64,000 nucleotides of DNA from NCBI GenBank assembly GCA_028280065.1, contig JANQMN010000004.1, positions 186,001 through 250,000 on the forward strand. The letters run 5' to 3'. The notes under the pieces are model-generated. The model saw nothing but the letters and a program-made list of their open reading frames with translations, was not told the DNA's origin and ran no database searches. Every line of letters starts with the position of its first letter. Positions within the stretch are counted from its first letter, which is position 1. This document shows, in pieces, positions 52,285 to 61,764 of this stretch. This DNA is from Hahella sp. GTDB taxonomy: Bacteria; Pseudomonadota; Gammaproteobacteria; Pseudomonadales; Oleiphilaceae. Position numbers and translations under genes: made by a program.

Positions 52285-53067
52285 TTACGACACCTGCATA
52301 AGGACAACAGACGTATTGTCCGTGGCCTTATTCTGAATACTGGTTTCAATCAAGCGGTCCACTTTTTCATCCAAAGGTGCATTCGCCTGGATACAATCAA
52401 CCATCTCCCTAGTTGAAACAACGTTATAGAACCCATCGGAACAAAGCAGTAAAAAATCCCCTGGCATCACCGGAATAGCATGGCTTGAAAACTCCACGGC
52501 ATCTTGCGGGCCCAAGGCCCTGGTAAGCATATTTCTGTATGGAACCCGCTCTGCATCGGATACCTCTATTAATCCCTGATCCAGCATGGCCTGCACTACC
52601 GTATCGTCACGGGTTATCTGCTCCGGCAGATGGGGTCCGTTAGCGCCTCGACTGATTTTATAACAGCGGGAATCGCCGGCATGCATGATAAGCGCTTGAT
52701 GAGGACTGACGATGGCGGCAACCAATGTGGTCCCCATATCCGCAAACTCCGGATAATCCAGTTGCGCCCGGCGAATAGTGCGATTGGCTTCCTGCCCGGC
52801 ATCCATCAATATGGGTAGCAGATGTTGCAGATGCCCTTTGCGGGAAGGCATAACATAGTCCGCTTCGAGCAGCCGTTCCCTGACCACTTCCACGACACTG
52901 TCGACTGCCAGGCGACTTGCCATTTCACCACCGGCATAACCGCCCATTCCATCCGCCAGCACTCCCAACTCAATATTGCTGTCCAGATGCGACCAGGAGG
53001 CAACGCAATCCTGATTTTCGGTGCGCACACAACCGATGTTGGAAACACCAAATGCTTGTACACGCAT
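52285..53067 (-). CDS. PP2C-type Ser/Thr protein phosphatase
   Basis: The 260-residue protein has PP2C metal and phosphate motifs: VRTENQDC, VLADGMGGYAGGEMAS, MHAGDSRCYKIS, LLCSDGFYNVV and DNTSVVLMQV. All metal-binding aspartates are present, so it should be an active Mn/Mg-dependent phosphatase reversing the kinase encoded upstream. The start ATG shares one base with the kinase stop (TGATG), with GAGG seven nt upstream. Cytoplasmic; target proteins unknown. Confidence 0.93.
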   Translation of the reverse strand: MRVQAFGVSNIGCVRTENQDCVASWSHLDSNIELGVLADGMGGYAGGEMASRLAVDSVVEVVRERLLEADYVMPSRKGHLQHLLPILMDAGQEANRTIRRAQLDYPEFADMGTTLVAAIVSPHQALIMHAGDSRCYKISRGANGPHLPEQITRDDTVVQAMLDQGLIEVSDAERVPYRNMLTRALGPQDAVEFSSHAIPVMPGDFLLLCSDGFYNVVSTREMVDCIQANAPLDEKVDRLIETSIQNKATDNTSVVLMQVS

Positions 53068-54746
53068 CAAGCCACCTCAGTCTTAAAATCTGTCATTAAT
53101 GCTTTGCGTAACTGTTTTGCCATGTCCGCCGCGCTTCGAAATCGCCGGGCCGGATCTTTCTGTAGCGCTTTGTTGGTAATCCGCACGGCACTTGGAGGTA
53201 TATCTGGGCGAATATCCCGCACGCTTCGGTGTTTCTTATTCAGCACCTGGAGCGTGAGTTCCGGCAAACTGTCCGCAGAAAAAGGCGTATGGCCTGTTAA
53301 AAGCTGATAGAAGGTGACCCCAAGACTGAAAATATCCGCTGCGCCATTCAACTTCTTGCCTTTCAACTGCTCCGGCGACATATACAAGGGACTGCCCATG
53401 ACCTGCCCGGTCCGGGTTCGCGATTCATCGGAAATTCTGGCGATACCGAAATCCGTGACTTTGACCTGGCGATGTTCCGGGTTGAATAGCAGGTTCGAAG
53501 GCTTGATATCGCGGTGCACTATCTTCCGGGCATGGGCATAGGCCAGCGCTTCGGCAACCTGGGCAACAATATCGTATGTCGTCTCGACAGGCAGCAATTG
53601 ATCCGGCCGGCAATAGCGGTCCAGCGGTTTACCCTGGATATAGTCCATGGCGATGTATGCAAGATCGGTTTCCTCACCGACATCAAAAACCGTCACGATA
53701 TTGGGGTGGTTGAGCCGACCGGCAGCTTCGGCCTCACGGAAAAACCGTTCACGCAATTCTTCCAGGCGAGTGCTTTCGAACTGCGCGTAATGCAGGGTTT
53801 TAATGGCGACCTGACGGGAAATTTTCGGATCCAGGCCGAGATATACGATACCCATTGCCCCTCTGCCCAGTTCCCTTTGCAGTTCATAGCGCCCCAAAAC
53901 AGGCCGGGCTACGGCTGCCGTCTTATCGGCCAGGGCCAAAGTCCTGGCAAGTGGCGCGGTTTGTTGCAGCGCCAGGGTATCGGCAAATGGCGTTTCCCCT
54001 GCCAGGGTCTGCAATTGCGTTAAGCGTTCCGCCACATCTTTGAACTTGTCATCGTGACCGGCTATCAGTTGATAGCTTTCCATCGCCTCGGCATATTCAC
54101 GTTTGCGCTCTTGTTGCTGCGCAACCTGATAGACCAGCGCCAAGGTTTCCCGGTCGACAAAACATAGGCCCAAAGTCGCCAGGGCGGCTTTGCTATTGCC
54201 TTGTTGCAGTTGCAGCCTAGCCAAACCGATGGCGAGTTCATGACGTTGTTGTTCAAGCTGTTGAATTTGCTGCTGAGGCAGCAGCCAGAACAGCATCATA
54301 CCGTAGCCCAGGAGAGCGAAGGTCACTACAGCGCCCAACGGTAACCAAATATCCTTAACCAACCATAGACTTGCCTGCACTCCCAGCAACGCGGCGGCGA
54401 GAAATACCAATGCCACCGCCCCCCAGGCCAGGGAGCATCTCGATAATCCCAACACCAGGAAACAGCACACCAAACCGATGCCTGACCAATCAATCAATGC
54501 GGGCCAGTACTGCGAGAAGTTTTCGACCGGAAGAGAGTTATCGATAAATTGGCTGATTGCCGAGCGGCCGACTGGAGTAGACTGCAGGAAAGCAGCCACG
54601 TCTGCGTTGTCGGCTTGTCCGGCGAGTTGGAAAATCCAGGAATCGAGGATCATCAGTTCCAGGGGCCGGTGGATGACAAAAGCCAGCAGTGTTGCCGCGA
54701 TCAAAACCAGCGTCCGCAGATCATACAAACGGAACAGCGTTTTCAC
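53067..54746 (-). CDS. transmembrane Ser/Thr protein kinase
   Basis: The 559-residue kinase starts at GTG (AGGAG 10 nt upstream). The N-terminal part has about four transmembrane helices (residues ~10-155) around a short periplasmic loop, resembling a reduced CHASE2-type sensor. A helical TPR-like stretch (160-255) follows. The kinase domain (about 285-550) has GRGAMGIVYLG, the lysine in VAIKTL, HRDIKPSN with catalytic Asp413, VTDFGIAR and the activation loop ending GSPLYMSPEQ. It is an active-looking Hanks-type kinase. Phosphatase and FHA genes follow in the same operon. Confidence 0.93.
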   Translation of the reverse strand: MKTLFRLYDLRTLVLIAATLLAFVIHRPLELMILDSWIFQLAGQADNADVAAFLQSTPVGRSAISQFIDNSLPVENFSQYWPALIDWSGIGLVCCFLVLGLSRCSLAWGAVALVFLAAALLGVQASLWLVKDIWLPLGAVVTFALLGYGMMLFWLLPQQQIQQLEQQRHELAIGLARLQLQQGNSKAALATLGLCFVDRETLALVYQVAQQQERKREYAEAMESYQLIAGHDDKFKDVAERLTQLQTLAGETPFADTLALQQTAPLARTLALADKTAAVARPVLGRYELQRELGRGAMGIVYLGLDPKISRQVAIKTLHYAQFESTRLEELRERFFREAEAAGRLNHPNIVTVFDVGEETDLAYIAMDYIQGKPLDRYCRPDQLLPVETTYDIVAQVAEALAYAHARKIVHRDIKPSNLLFNPEHRQVKVTDFGIARISDESRTRTGQVMGSPLYMSPEQLKGKKLNGAADIFSLGVTFYQLLTGHTPFSADSLPELTLQVLNKKHRSVRDIRPDIPPSAVRITNKALQKDPARRFRSAADMAKQLRKALMTDFKTEVA

Positions 54747-55070
54747 TTAGCCAAAGCTCCTAGACGATTACTCGAGAACCACCAGCGGTCGCTGTTGTAA
54801 ACCCCCGGCAACCTGTTAGGTTGTTTCAGGTTCAAAAAACAGCCGGTAGCACAGGTTAACTGTAGTCAGCTTCAGGCAGCAAAGACAGAGACTTACAAGG
54901 CAAAGTTGTAACATTTTGTAGCTTTTTGCGGTAATTGGATCAAGCCTTCATGAATTCGCGGAAGGACCTCGCCAGTTTCACGAAAACGGCAATTCACCAC
55001 TATACTGAGGGTTTGCCCCATGCCGGCGGTTTCGCCTTTCTATTTTCTGCAAGAAGAGGCTTTATGATTC
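54747..55070. other. divergent intergenic region (324 bp)
   Basis: It separates the kinase operon from the response-regulator gene. A -10-like TATACT at 55001-55006 lies 64 nt before the response regulator start; an upstream TTTCAC at 54976 has a 19-nt spacer, so it is not a convincing -35. No gene or RNA is visible. Confidence 0.4.
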
Positions 55071-57317
55071 ATGAGTGACGACGACTTTCTGCAATTCGCT
55101 AAGGAAGACGGCGAGGCTGATGGATCTAACGCCACCAAGCGCTATTGGGACATCCTTATCGTCGACGATGACGCTGACGTGCATGAGTCGACCAAATTCG
55201 CTCTGCGGAATACGAGCATTCTGGACCGGTATTTACGCTTTACCCATGCCTATAGTGCGGCGCAAGCCATTGGGAAAATCCAGAAAGAAGATTCGGCCTT
55301 TGCCGTGATTCTCCTCGACGTGGTGATGGAGGACGAACTTGCCGGGCTGAACCTGGTGAAAACCATTCGCGAAGATCTGCAGATCAGCGATACGCGGATT
55401 ATCCTGCGTACCGGCCAGCCGGGTTATGCGCCGGAAACCGAAGCCATCCGGCAATATGATATTAACGACTATAAAAACAAGTCCGAGTTGACCCAGACAC
55501 GCTTGTATACCGCCTTGACGGCGGCGATTCGCTCTTATTCTCAGATCGCCGCGCTGGCGGCAAGCAAACAGGGTCTGGAAACCATCGTTAAGGCATCAAG
55601 CGAGCTGATGTCTCTACATGGCTTCCGTGAATTTGCGGCGGGAATCATTCGGCAAATTACCGCCATTCTGGATATCGCCGGGGATGGAATCGTCTGCTTT
55701 CGCAAGGAGTCGTTCAGCCACGATCCGGAAATCAATAAACACAAGTTTACCGTGATTGCGGCATCCGGGAGATTTGGCGACAACGTCCGGCTTCCCCTGG
55801 ACGAAATCAACGATACCCGGATGCGGGAAATTCTGCAGGAAGCAATTCTTCAGAGCAGTCATCAGTTCCGCAAGGACGCCACGGCCCTGTATTTCAGTAA
55901 CGACAGCGGCGACGACATGCTGGTCTATCTGGAAATTCAACGCCCGCTGGACGAGACCGAAACCCAGCTATTGGAGGTGTTCAGCGCCAATATCGCGATT
56001 TGCATGGATAACGTGGTGATGGTGAACCATTTACACCAGTACGCCTATTACGATCCCATGCTGGGCATCCCGAATCGATTATACTTTTCCAATAAGATTG
56101 ACACCGCCATCAAGGATAACCGGTTATCCCAGCGGGTAGTGATTCTGGATATCGATCAGTTCAGCGAACTCAATGACACACTCGGCAGCAGCTATGGCGA
56201 CATCCTCCTGCAGTTGGTCGCGGAGCGCCTGATCCTGCATTTCGAGAAGCGGGCCACGGTGGCCCGTATCGGCGGTGACCAATTCGGCGTGCTGGGCGAT
56301 GCGGAGATCGTCTCGCCGACGGTCATTAAATCGCTGTTTATCACGCCATTCGACCTGGAGGGTAACAGGCAGGCACTTTCCGTCACCCAAGGATTTATCT
56401 CGCTGGAAGCCTCGGCGGCAAGCGCCAGTAACGCGATTAAACATGCCAGCATTGCGCTCAGGCGGGCAAAGGAAACCCTGCGCGGCGAGTGGCTGGAATT
56501 CACTCGTGAAATGGAACGCGCCACCCAGGAGCGCGCCAAGCTGTTGCAGAGCCTGCGCAAAGCGTTTGATGTGAAAAATCTGTTCCTGGCGTATCAACCG
56601 CAAATCGACCTTAGTAACGGCAAAATTATCGGCTTGGAAGCCCTCATGCGTTGGCGTTCGGACACCGGTGACCTGGTGCCGCCCGATCAGTTCATCCCGA
56701 CCGCCGAAAGCTCCGGATTGATTGTCCCCTTAGGCGAGTGGGCGATGGCGCAGGCCATCCATGAGTTGGCTAGCCTCAATAAAGAGTTCAATCTGGAAAT
56801 CCGCATGGGTGTCAATGTGTCCCAGGTACAGTTTCGCCATCCCGGATTCATCGGTAATTTCGCAACGCTGCTGGAAAAATCAGGGATCGCCCCCAGTCAA
56901 ATCGAACTCGAAATCACCGAGTCAGTCACCATGTTGGAGCCGGAGAAGGTAAAAACCACCCTGAATGCGCTAAAGGCTCTCGGGGTAAATATTGCCATCG
57001 ATGATTTTGGCACAGGTTTTTCGTCACTAAGCTATTTGCAGGACCTGCAAGTCGATCGATTAAAGATCGATCGTTCATTCGTCGCCAAACTTTCCGGCGC
57101 GAGAAAAGACATCAGCATTCCGGATATGATTATTAAACTCGGCCAACAGTTCGATTTAGGCGTCATCGCCGAAGGGGTCGAAACCAGGGAACAGGCAAAC
57201 ATTCTGCGCTCCCTGGGCTGTGACGAGGCACAGGGATACTTGTTCGCCAGGCCCTTACCGGCAGCCCCACTGGAAGACTGGCTGGCAGCGCATCTCAATA
57301 GTTACCGGCGTCCGTAA
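55071..57317 (+). CDS. response regulator with REC-DUF3369-GGDEF-EAL
   Basis: The 748-residue protein has an N-terminal receiver domain (phosphoacceptor Asp83 in VILLDVVMED, acidic pair in IVDDDADV) followed by a DUF3369 region (about 165-310), a GGDEF-type domain and a C-terminal EAL domain. The GGDEF motif reads RIGGDQF near residue 400, so cyclase activity is probably lost. The EAL domain keeps its catalytic residues: GLEALMRW, VNVSQVQF, ITES, DDFGTGFSSL, LKIDRSF, AEGVE and QGYLF. It should hydrolyse c-di-GMP when phosphorylated. It is upstream of the binding-protein and histidine-kinase genes. Confidence 0.93.
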   Translation: MSDDDFLQFAKEDGEADGSNATKRYWDILIVDDDADVHESTKFALRNTSILDRYLRFTHAYSAAQAIGKIQKEDSAFAVILLDVVMEDELAGLNLVKTIREDLQISDTRIILRTGQPGYAPETEAIRQYDINDYKNKSELTQTRLYTALTAAIRSYSQIAALAASKQGLETIVKASSELMSLHGFREFAAGIIRQITAILDIAGDGIVCFRKESFSHDPEINKHKFTVIAASGRFGDNVRLPLDEINDTRMREILQEAILQSSHQFRKDATALYFSNDSGDDMLVYLEIQRPLDETETQLLEVFSANIAICMDNVVMVNHLHQYAYYDPMLGIPNRLYFSNKIDTAIKDNRLSQRVVILDIDQFSELNDTLGSSYGDILLQLVAERLILHFEKRATVARIGGDQFGVLGDAEIVSPTVIKSLFITPFDLEGNRQALSVTQGFISLEASAASASNAIKHASIALRRAKETLRGEWLEFTREMERATQERAKLLQSLRKAFDVKNLFLAYQPQIDLSNGKIIGLEALMRWRSDTGDLVPPDQFIPTAESSGLIVPLGEWAMAQAIHELASLNKEFNLEIRMGVNVSQVQFRHPGFIGNFATLLEKSGIAPSQIELEITESVTMLEPEKVKTTLNALKALGVNIAIDDFGTGFSSLSYLQDLQVDRLKIDRSFVAKLSGARKDISIPDMIIKLGQQFDLGVIAEGVETREQANILRSLGCDEAQGYLFARPLPAAPLEDWLAAHLNSYRRP

Positions 57318-57455
57318 CGCGCAGCTCGCCCGTTCCGCCGATGAACATACAAGCCATGGTATCGATCCCGGCCCGGATAATCATTCTGGCCTATACTTAA
57401 CAAGCTGCAAAATCATCTTAGGCTTTCACGTGGCGCTCTTTGTAGAGGTTGTTCC

Positions 57456-58577
57456 ATGTCAGTTTATTCAGCAAGAGCTTTAAAAGCTTGGGTCTTGCTT
57501 CTCTTTCTCTACCCGATTGTATCTTGCGAACAGCAGGATCCGGTCGTTATCGGTTTTATCGGCGGCATTTCCGGCCGGGTGGCGGATCTGGGGGTTGCCG
57601 GAAGAAATGGTTTTATTTTGGCCATTGAGGAACGAAATGCGCGAGGCGGCCTTCAGGGCCAACCCGTGCAGTATCTGACTAAAGACGATCAGCAGAATCC
57701 CGCCAAAGCGCGGGAAGGCGTTAAGGAACTCATCGATGCCGGCGTGGCGGGAATAGTGGGTCCGATGACCAGCGCCATGGCCATGGCCACCGTCGACCAA
57801 GTGAATCGCGCCAAACTTGTGATGATGGGAGCAACGGTCACAACCAACGCTCTGACCGGCATTGACGACTACTTTTTTCGTACGATTGCCCCGGGCAGTT
57901 TTCATGCGGGCGTCACCGCCCGCTATCTGCGCCGCCAGCAAAATATTTCGACCGCGAAACTTCTGATAGAACTGGGCAATAAGGCCTATACCCAGGACTG
58001 GGCCGCCGGTTTTACCACCGCGTTCGAAGCCGAAGGCGGCGAAGTGGCGGCGACCGAGCGTTTTACCTCAGGCAACAAAGTAAACTTTGCTGGTCTGGCC
58101 GAGCGTTTGTTGGCCGATACTCCACAGCTGGTGGTATTGGTGATGAACTCGGTTGATGCCGCGCTGATGGTAAAGCAAATCCGCGATATCACGCCTGACG
58201 TGGTAATAGCGGCTTCGGAGTGGGCAGGCACCGAGCGCCTGATTGAGCTGGGCGGGATTTTGGTGGAAGGTATCTTTGTCCCCCAATATCTCGATAGAGC
58301 CAGCTCCGATCCGGATTACCTTCGATTCAGAGACGCCTACACCCGCCGGTTTGGCCACGACCCCGGATTTCCAGGCATGATCTCTTTCAATGCGACCAAT
58401 GTGATGCTGGAGGCCCTGGCGAGGAAAGCGCCGGACCAGGATTTAAAAAGCGCTTTGTTGGCCAATCGACAATACACCGGAATTCAAAACCAGATTATTC
58501 TTGACGATTACGGCGACGCTTCCAGCCGTTCCTATATGACAAGGGTAATAGACGGTAAGTTCGAAGCCATCCGGTAA
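57456..58577 (+). CDS. branched-chain amino acid-type solute-binding lipoprotein
   Basis: The 373-residue protein has a lipoprotein signal with Cys24 (IVSC) and a periplasmic type I binding fold of the Leu/Ile/Val-BP family: VVIGFIGGISGRVADLGVAGRNGF, VAGIVGPMTSAMAMAT and the long VLVMNSVDAALMVKQIRDI. GAGG with a 7-nt spacer precedes the ATG. No ABC permease or ATPase gene is near; instead a histidine kinase starts four bases after its stop. It is thus likely a sensor protein for that kinase. Ligand unknown. Confidence 0.88.
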   Translation: MSVYSARALKAWVLLLFLYPIVSCEQQDPVVIGFIGGISGRVADLGVAGRNGFILAIEERNARGGLQGQPVQYLTKDDQQNPAKAREGVKELIDAGVAGIVGPMTSAMAMATVDQVNRAKLVMMGATVTTNALTGIDDYFFRTIAPGSFHAGVTARYLRRQQNISTAKLLIELGNKAYTQDWAAGFTTAFEAEGGEVAATERFTSGNKVNFAGLAERLLADTPQLVVLVMNSVDAALMVKQIRDITPDVVIAASEWAGTERLIELGGILVEGIFVPQYLDRASSDPDYLRFRDAYTRRFGHDPGFPGMISFNATNVMLEALARKAPDQDLKSALLANRQYTGIQNQIILDDYGDASSRSYMTRVIDGKFEAIR

Positions 58578-58581
58578 GACA

Positions 58582-60558
58582 ATGACGAAGATGCCGGATT
58601 CAAGCCAACGACGCGGCTGGCCATTAAATTTAATACTGTCCGCCCAGATTATATTCGTAACCTTGCTGCCGATGATGATCGTGGCAGTGTTATTCCTCAC
58701 AATTTTCACGCCGACCCTTCGAGAAGACCTGGAACGCAGTCATTTGGCATTATCCAGAGCAATTGCCAGTCAGGTGCAGGCGCAGTTGACGAATGCCGCC
58801 ACCGACATGGATTTGCTGTTGTCGCTAATGCAGTCCACACCGAGCAACAGGGAAGTCACCAAACTTCTGGATACCTTCGCGTCCAACCAGAACTTCTATG
58901 AGGCCCTTTACTGGACCGATTTACAGGGTCTGGTGCAGACGGTCGGGCTTCCGGTGGACAAACAATTTCTTCGCAGCAATTATGTCGGCCTCGATATGAG
59001 CCGCAAACGGTTCTTCCCAAGAGCGCGGGACACCATGTCGAAAGTATGGTCGGGAACCTTTTTGTCGGCCGTGGGAGGCCGGTTATCCGTCGCCAGAGTC
59101 ATACCTACCTCCCAAGGCATACTCATCGGTGAAATAGCGGTGGATCAGCTTCCCATGATCACGGCGAATATCGCCTCCAAACATCAAATGACGGTCATGA
59201 TCATTGACCAGTATGGCCAATTGATTGCCCACCCCGATGCCGGACTGAGTCAACAACAGCTCAACCTCACTCACTTGGAGCTGGTCTCACGCGGCCTGAC
59301 CGGCGAAGTACTCAGCCTGCCCTTTACTTTCGATCAGCAAAGACTGTTCGGTTCCGGCATAACAGTGAAAGATCCTGCCTGGCTGGTCATTGCCTCACAA
59401 CTGGAAGTCACGATTAACCAGGAGCAAAACACTCTTATTGCCATTCTGTTTATTACCATCTTTCTCGGCCTGCTTGGCGCATTCATCGTTTCCAGCTTCA
59501 TCACCAGGGCCATCGGGCATCGCTTTCAAGTTTATACCGAACAGGCCAAACGCCTTGCGGATGGCAACTATCGGCTGCCCAAACCTCAATATTCGAGAAT
59601 TCGCGAATTCCAGGGGCTTGGCGAGGACTTGGTAACCACCGGCAAGGCGATTGAACAGCGTGAACAGAAAATCCTCCAGCTTAACGCCGACCTGGAGGCC
59701 AGAGTCGCCAGGCGAACCGATGATCTGCAGCACTCCAATAAAGAACTGCAATCCGCCCTGCGAAACTTAACCCATACCCAATCCGAGCTGGTCCGTTCCG
59801 AGAAACTTGCGGCGCTGGGATCCTTGGTTGCCGGCGTTGCCCATGAACTCAACACGCCCATCGGCAATAGCCTGGTCGCGGCATCTTCGATTAAAGACCA
59901 AAACAAGAAAGTTAAATCCCTGGCTGAAGACGGCGTGCTTAAAAAGTCAGATTTCGATCGCTTTCTCGATGATTGCGAGCAAGGCATGGAAATTGTGGAT
60001 CGCAACCTGAAACGCGCATCCGAGTTAATCAAGAGTTTCAAGCAGGTAGCCGTTGACCGTTCAAGCTCACAGAAGCGGGTTTTCGAACTGAATCAACTGA
60101 TCGATGAAGTGTTATTGACCCTGCATCCGCAATTGAAAAAATCCGTGGCGGCAATCAATCTCGATATCGATACCCAGATCTATATGGAAAGCTACCCCGG
60201 CGCTATCGGACAAGTGTTAACCAACCTATTGCAGAACGCCGTGGTACATGCCTTCGAAGGGCTCTACACGGGAGAGATCTCGATCTCGGCAAAGTGCCGA
60301 AATGACGACACAATCCAATTGATAGTAAAAGACAATGGCGTCGGGATTGCAAAAGACGCCATTTCAAAAATATTCGACCCCTTTTTCACTACCAAAATGG
60401 GCCAAGGCGGCTCGGGACTCGGCTTAAACATCGTCCACAACACGGTACAAAACGTTCTCAAGGGTTCAATCAGCGTGAAAAGCGAACCGCAGAAGGGTAC
60501 TGAGTTTACCGTGATCATTCCCCGCGAAATGGATGACCCAAGTCATGAAGCTCAGTGA
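58582..60558 (+). CDS. transmembrane histidine kinase with large periplasmic sensor
   Basis: The 658-residue protein has TM1 (about 17-43), a periplasmic dCache-like region (about 45-275, with FFPRARDTMSKVWSGTFLSA), TM2 (about 284-306), a HAMP-like segment and a coiled coil. The dimerisation domain has the phosphoacceptor His (about 421) in GVAHELNTPIGNSL, and the ATPase domain has NLLQNAVVHAF, KDNGVGIAKDA, FDPFFTTK and GGSGLGLNIV. All motifs are intact. It forms a unit with the preceding binding lipoprotein (4-nt gap). The response regulator upstream is a natural partner. Confidence 0.9.
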   Translation: MTKMPDSSQRRGWPLNLILSAQIIFVTLLPMMIVAVLFLTIFTPTLREDLERSHLALSRAIASQVQAQLTNAATDMDLLLSLMQSTPSNREVTKLLDTFASNQNFYEALYWTDLQGLVQTVGLPVDKQFLRSNYVGLDMSRKRFFPRARDTMSKVWSGTFLSAVGGRLSVARVIPTSQGILIGEIAVDQLPMITANIASKHQMTVMIIDQYGQLIAHPDAGLSQQQLNLTHLELVSRGLTGEVLSLPFTFDQQRLFGSGITVKDPAWLVIASQLEVTINQEQNTLIAILFITIFLGLLGAFIVSSFITRAIGHRFQVYTEQAKRLADGNYRLPKPQYSRIREFQGLGEDLVTTGKAIEQREQKILQLNADLEARVARRTDDLQHSNKELQSALRNLTHTQSELVRSEKLAALGSLVAGVAHELNTPIGNSLVAASSIKDQNKKVKSLAEDGVLKKSDFDRFLDDCEQGMEIVDRNLKRASELIKSFKQVAVDRSSSQKRVFELNQLIDEVLLTLHPQLKKSVAAINLDIDTQIYMESYPGAIGQVLTNLLQNAVVHAFEGLYTGEISISAKCRNDDTIQLIVKDNGVGIAKDAISKIFDPFFTTKMGQGGSGLGLNIVHNTVQNVLKGSISVKSEPQKGTEFTVIIPREMDDPSHEAQ

Positions 60559-60650
60559 ATACCTAAACTTTCGGATTTTTCGTCGCATATCCTGCATCAC
60601 CTATACTAATCTGTAGTCCTTTTCTCAACTTGCTGGTAGGCCAGGTCAAT

Positions 60651-61592
60651 ATGACGGATGACAACAATGAGCAGACTTTCGAAACCATAGCCATAGCATC
60701 GGATCAGGTCATGGCCAAACTGAAAACCCAGTTATCGGATAAACCGCCGGCGCTGCTCTGTTTTGGCTTGGACTCTGAAAAGGCGATTCTGGATCTGCAT
60801 AGCGGCGTGATGACCTTGGGCAGGAGTTTGAAAAACGACCTAGTGATTCAAGCCCATACGATTTCCCGAAGCCATTTCAAGCTCACGGTCAGCGAAGATT
60901 TGGAAACCGTTGTTGTGGAAGATCTTGAATCCCGCAACGGCACCCTGTTGAATGACAAGCGCATCGAGAGTCCTGTCAAACTAAGCAAAGACGACATCAT
61001 CACGGCAGGCAACCTGGTCTTTAAATATCTGCCCAAAGCTTCGCCGGAACGGCAGCTATACGAGCAGTTGCAGTTCAAGGCCAACACCGACAGCCTCACC
61101 CATTGTTTCAACAAACAATACCTGTTCGACGTTCTTGAGCGGGAACTCAGCAAACAGAAAAGAGGTCTGAGTTCCCTTTGCATCATCCTATTCGACATTG
61201 ATCACTTCAAAGAAATCAACGATTTATATGGCCACGACGCAGGAGACCATGTGCTTAAGTCTCTGGCGACGCTTATCTGGCACAAGGAAATCCGGGAAAT
61301 CGACCTGTTCTCCCGTTATGGCGGCGAGGAGTTTGTGATTCTGCTGTTCCGTACTAACTTGGAAACGGCTTTCACTGTCGCTGAGCGGATTCGCACAGCG
61401 GTGAAGGGTCATACATTCGAGTATGGAGATCACAAAATCCAACTTTCCATTTCCGTCGGCATAGCTGACACGGATGGCTCGATCTCCAAACCGAAGCAGT
61501 TATTCAGACAGGCGGACGAGGCACTATATCTATCGAAGAAGCGAGGACGGAATCGCAGTTCAACCTATCAGATGGTCAAGAACAAGGAATAG
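60651..61592 (+). CDS. FHA-GGDEF diguanylate cyclase
   Basis: The 313-residue protein (ATG 60651, AGG 5 nt upstream; TTG 60630 is alternative) joins an N-terminal FHA domain (MTLGRSLKNDLVIQ, TISRSHFKLTV, DLESRNGTLLND) to a C-terminal GGDEF domain with RYGGEEF. REID lies five residues before GGEEF, so an inhibitory site is present. It should make c-di-GMP, and its FHA domain could bind a phosphothreonine made by the Ser/Thr kinase encoded 6 kb away. No transmembrane segment is present. It is co-directional with the histidine kinase gene, 92 nt downstream. Confidence 0.92.
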   Translation: MTDDNNEQTFETIAIASDQVMAKLKTQLSDKPPALLCFGLDSEKAILDLHSGVMTLGRSLKNDLVIQAHTISRSHFKLTVSEDLETVVVEDLESRNGTLLNDKRIESPVKLSKDDIITAGNLVFKYLPKASPERQLYEQLQFKANTDSLTHCFNKQYLFDVLERELSKQKRGLSSLCIILFDIDHFKEINDLYGHDAGDHVLKSLATLIWHKEIREIDLFSRYGGEEFVILLFRTNLETAFTVAERIRTAVKGHTFEYGDHKIQLSISVGIADTDGSISKPKQLFRQADEALYLSKKRGRNRSSTYQMVKNKE

Positions 61593-61721
61593 CGTGCCAC
61601 TATTCATGGTCATATCAAAATGCTTTTGCGAAAGAACCCGTCTCACAAACTGACGGAAAAAACGGCGATCAAATGTAATAGATTGTCAAAACCAACCCCA
61701 TACTAAAGCGCCTAATTTTTT

Positions 61722-61757
61722 ACTGTGGGAAAATTGTAACAGTTCTTAAACCACAGT
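61722..61757. repeat. 7-bp inverted repeat in the leader of the PEP-CTERM-like gene
   Basis: ACTGTGG (61722-61728) and CCACAGT (61751-61757) are perfectly complementary with a 22-nt loop and end seven bases before the ATG at 61765. A hairpin here would hide the ribosome-binding region, so it may control translation. Confidence 0.5.
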
Positions 61758-61764
61758 GATTTCG

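Noticed and set aside
57392-60607. TATACT boxes before the binding-protein gene (57392) and the FHA-GGDEF gene (60602), like the one at 55001, suspected as a shared promoter class
   Set aside because: No matching -35 elements at consistent spacing and no further shared sequence; TATACT alone is too common.
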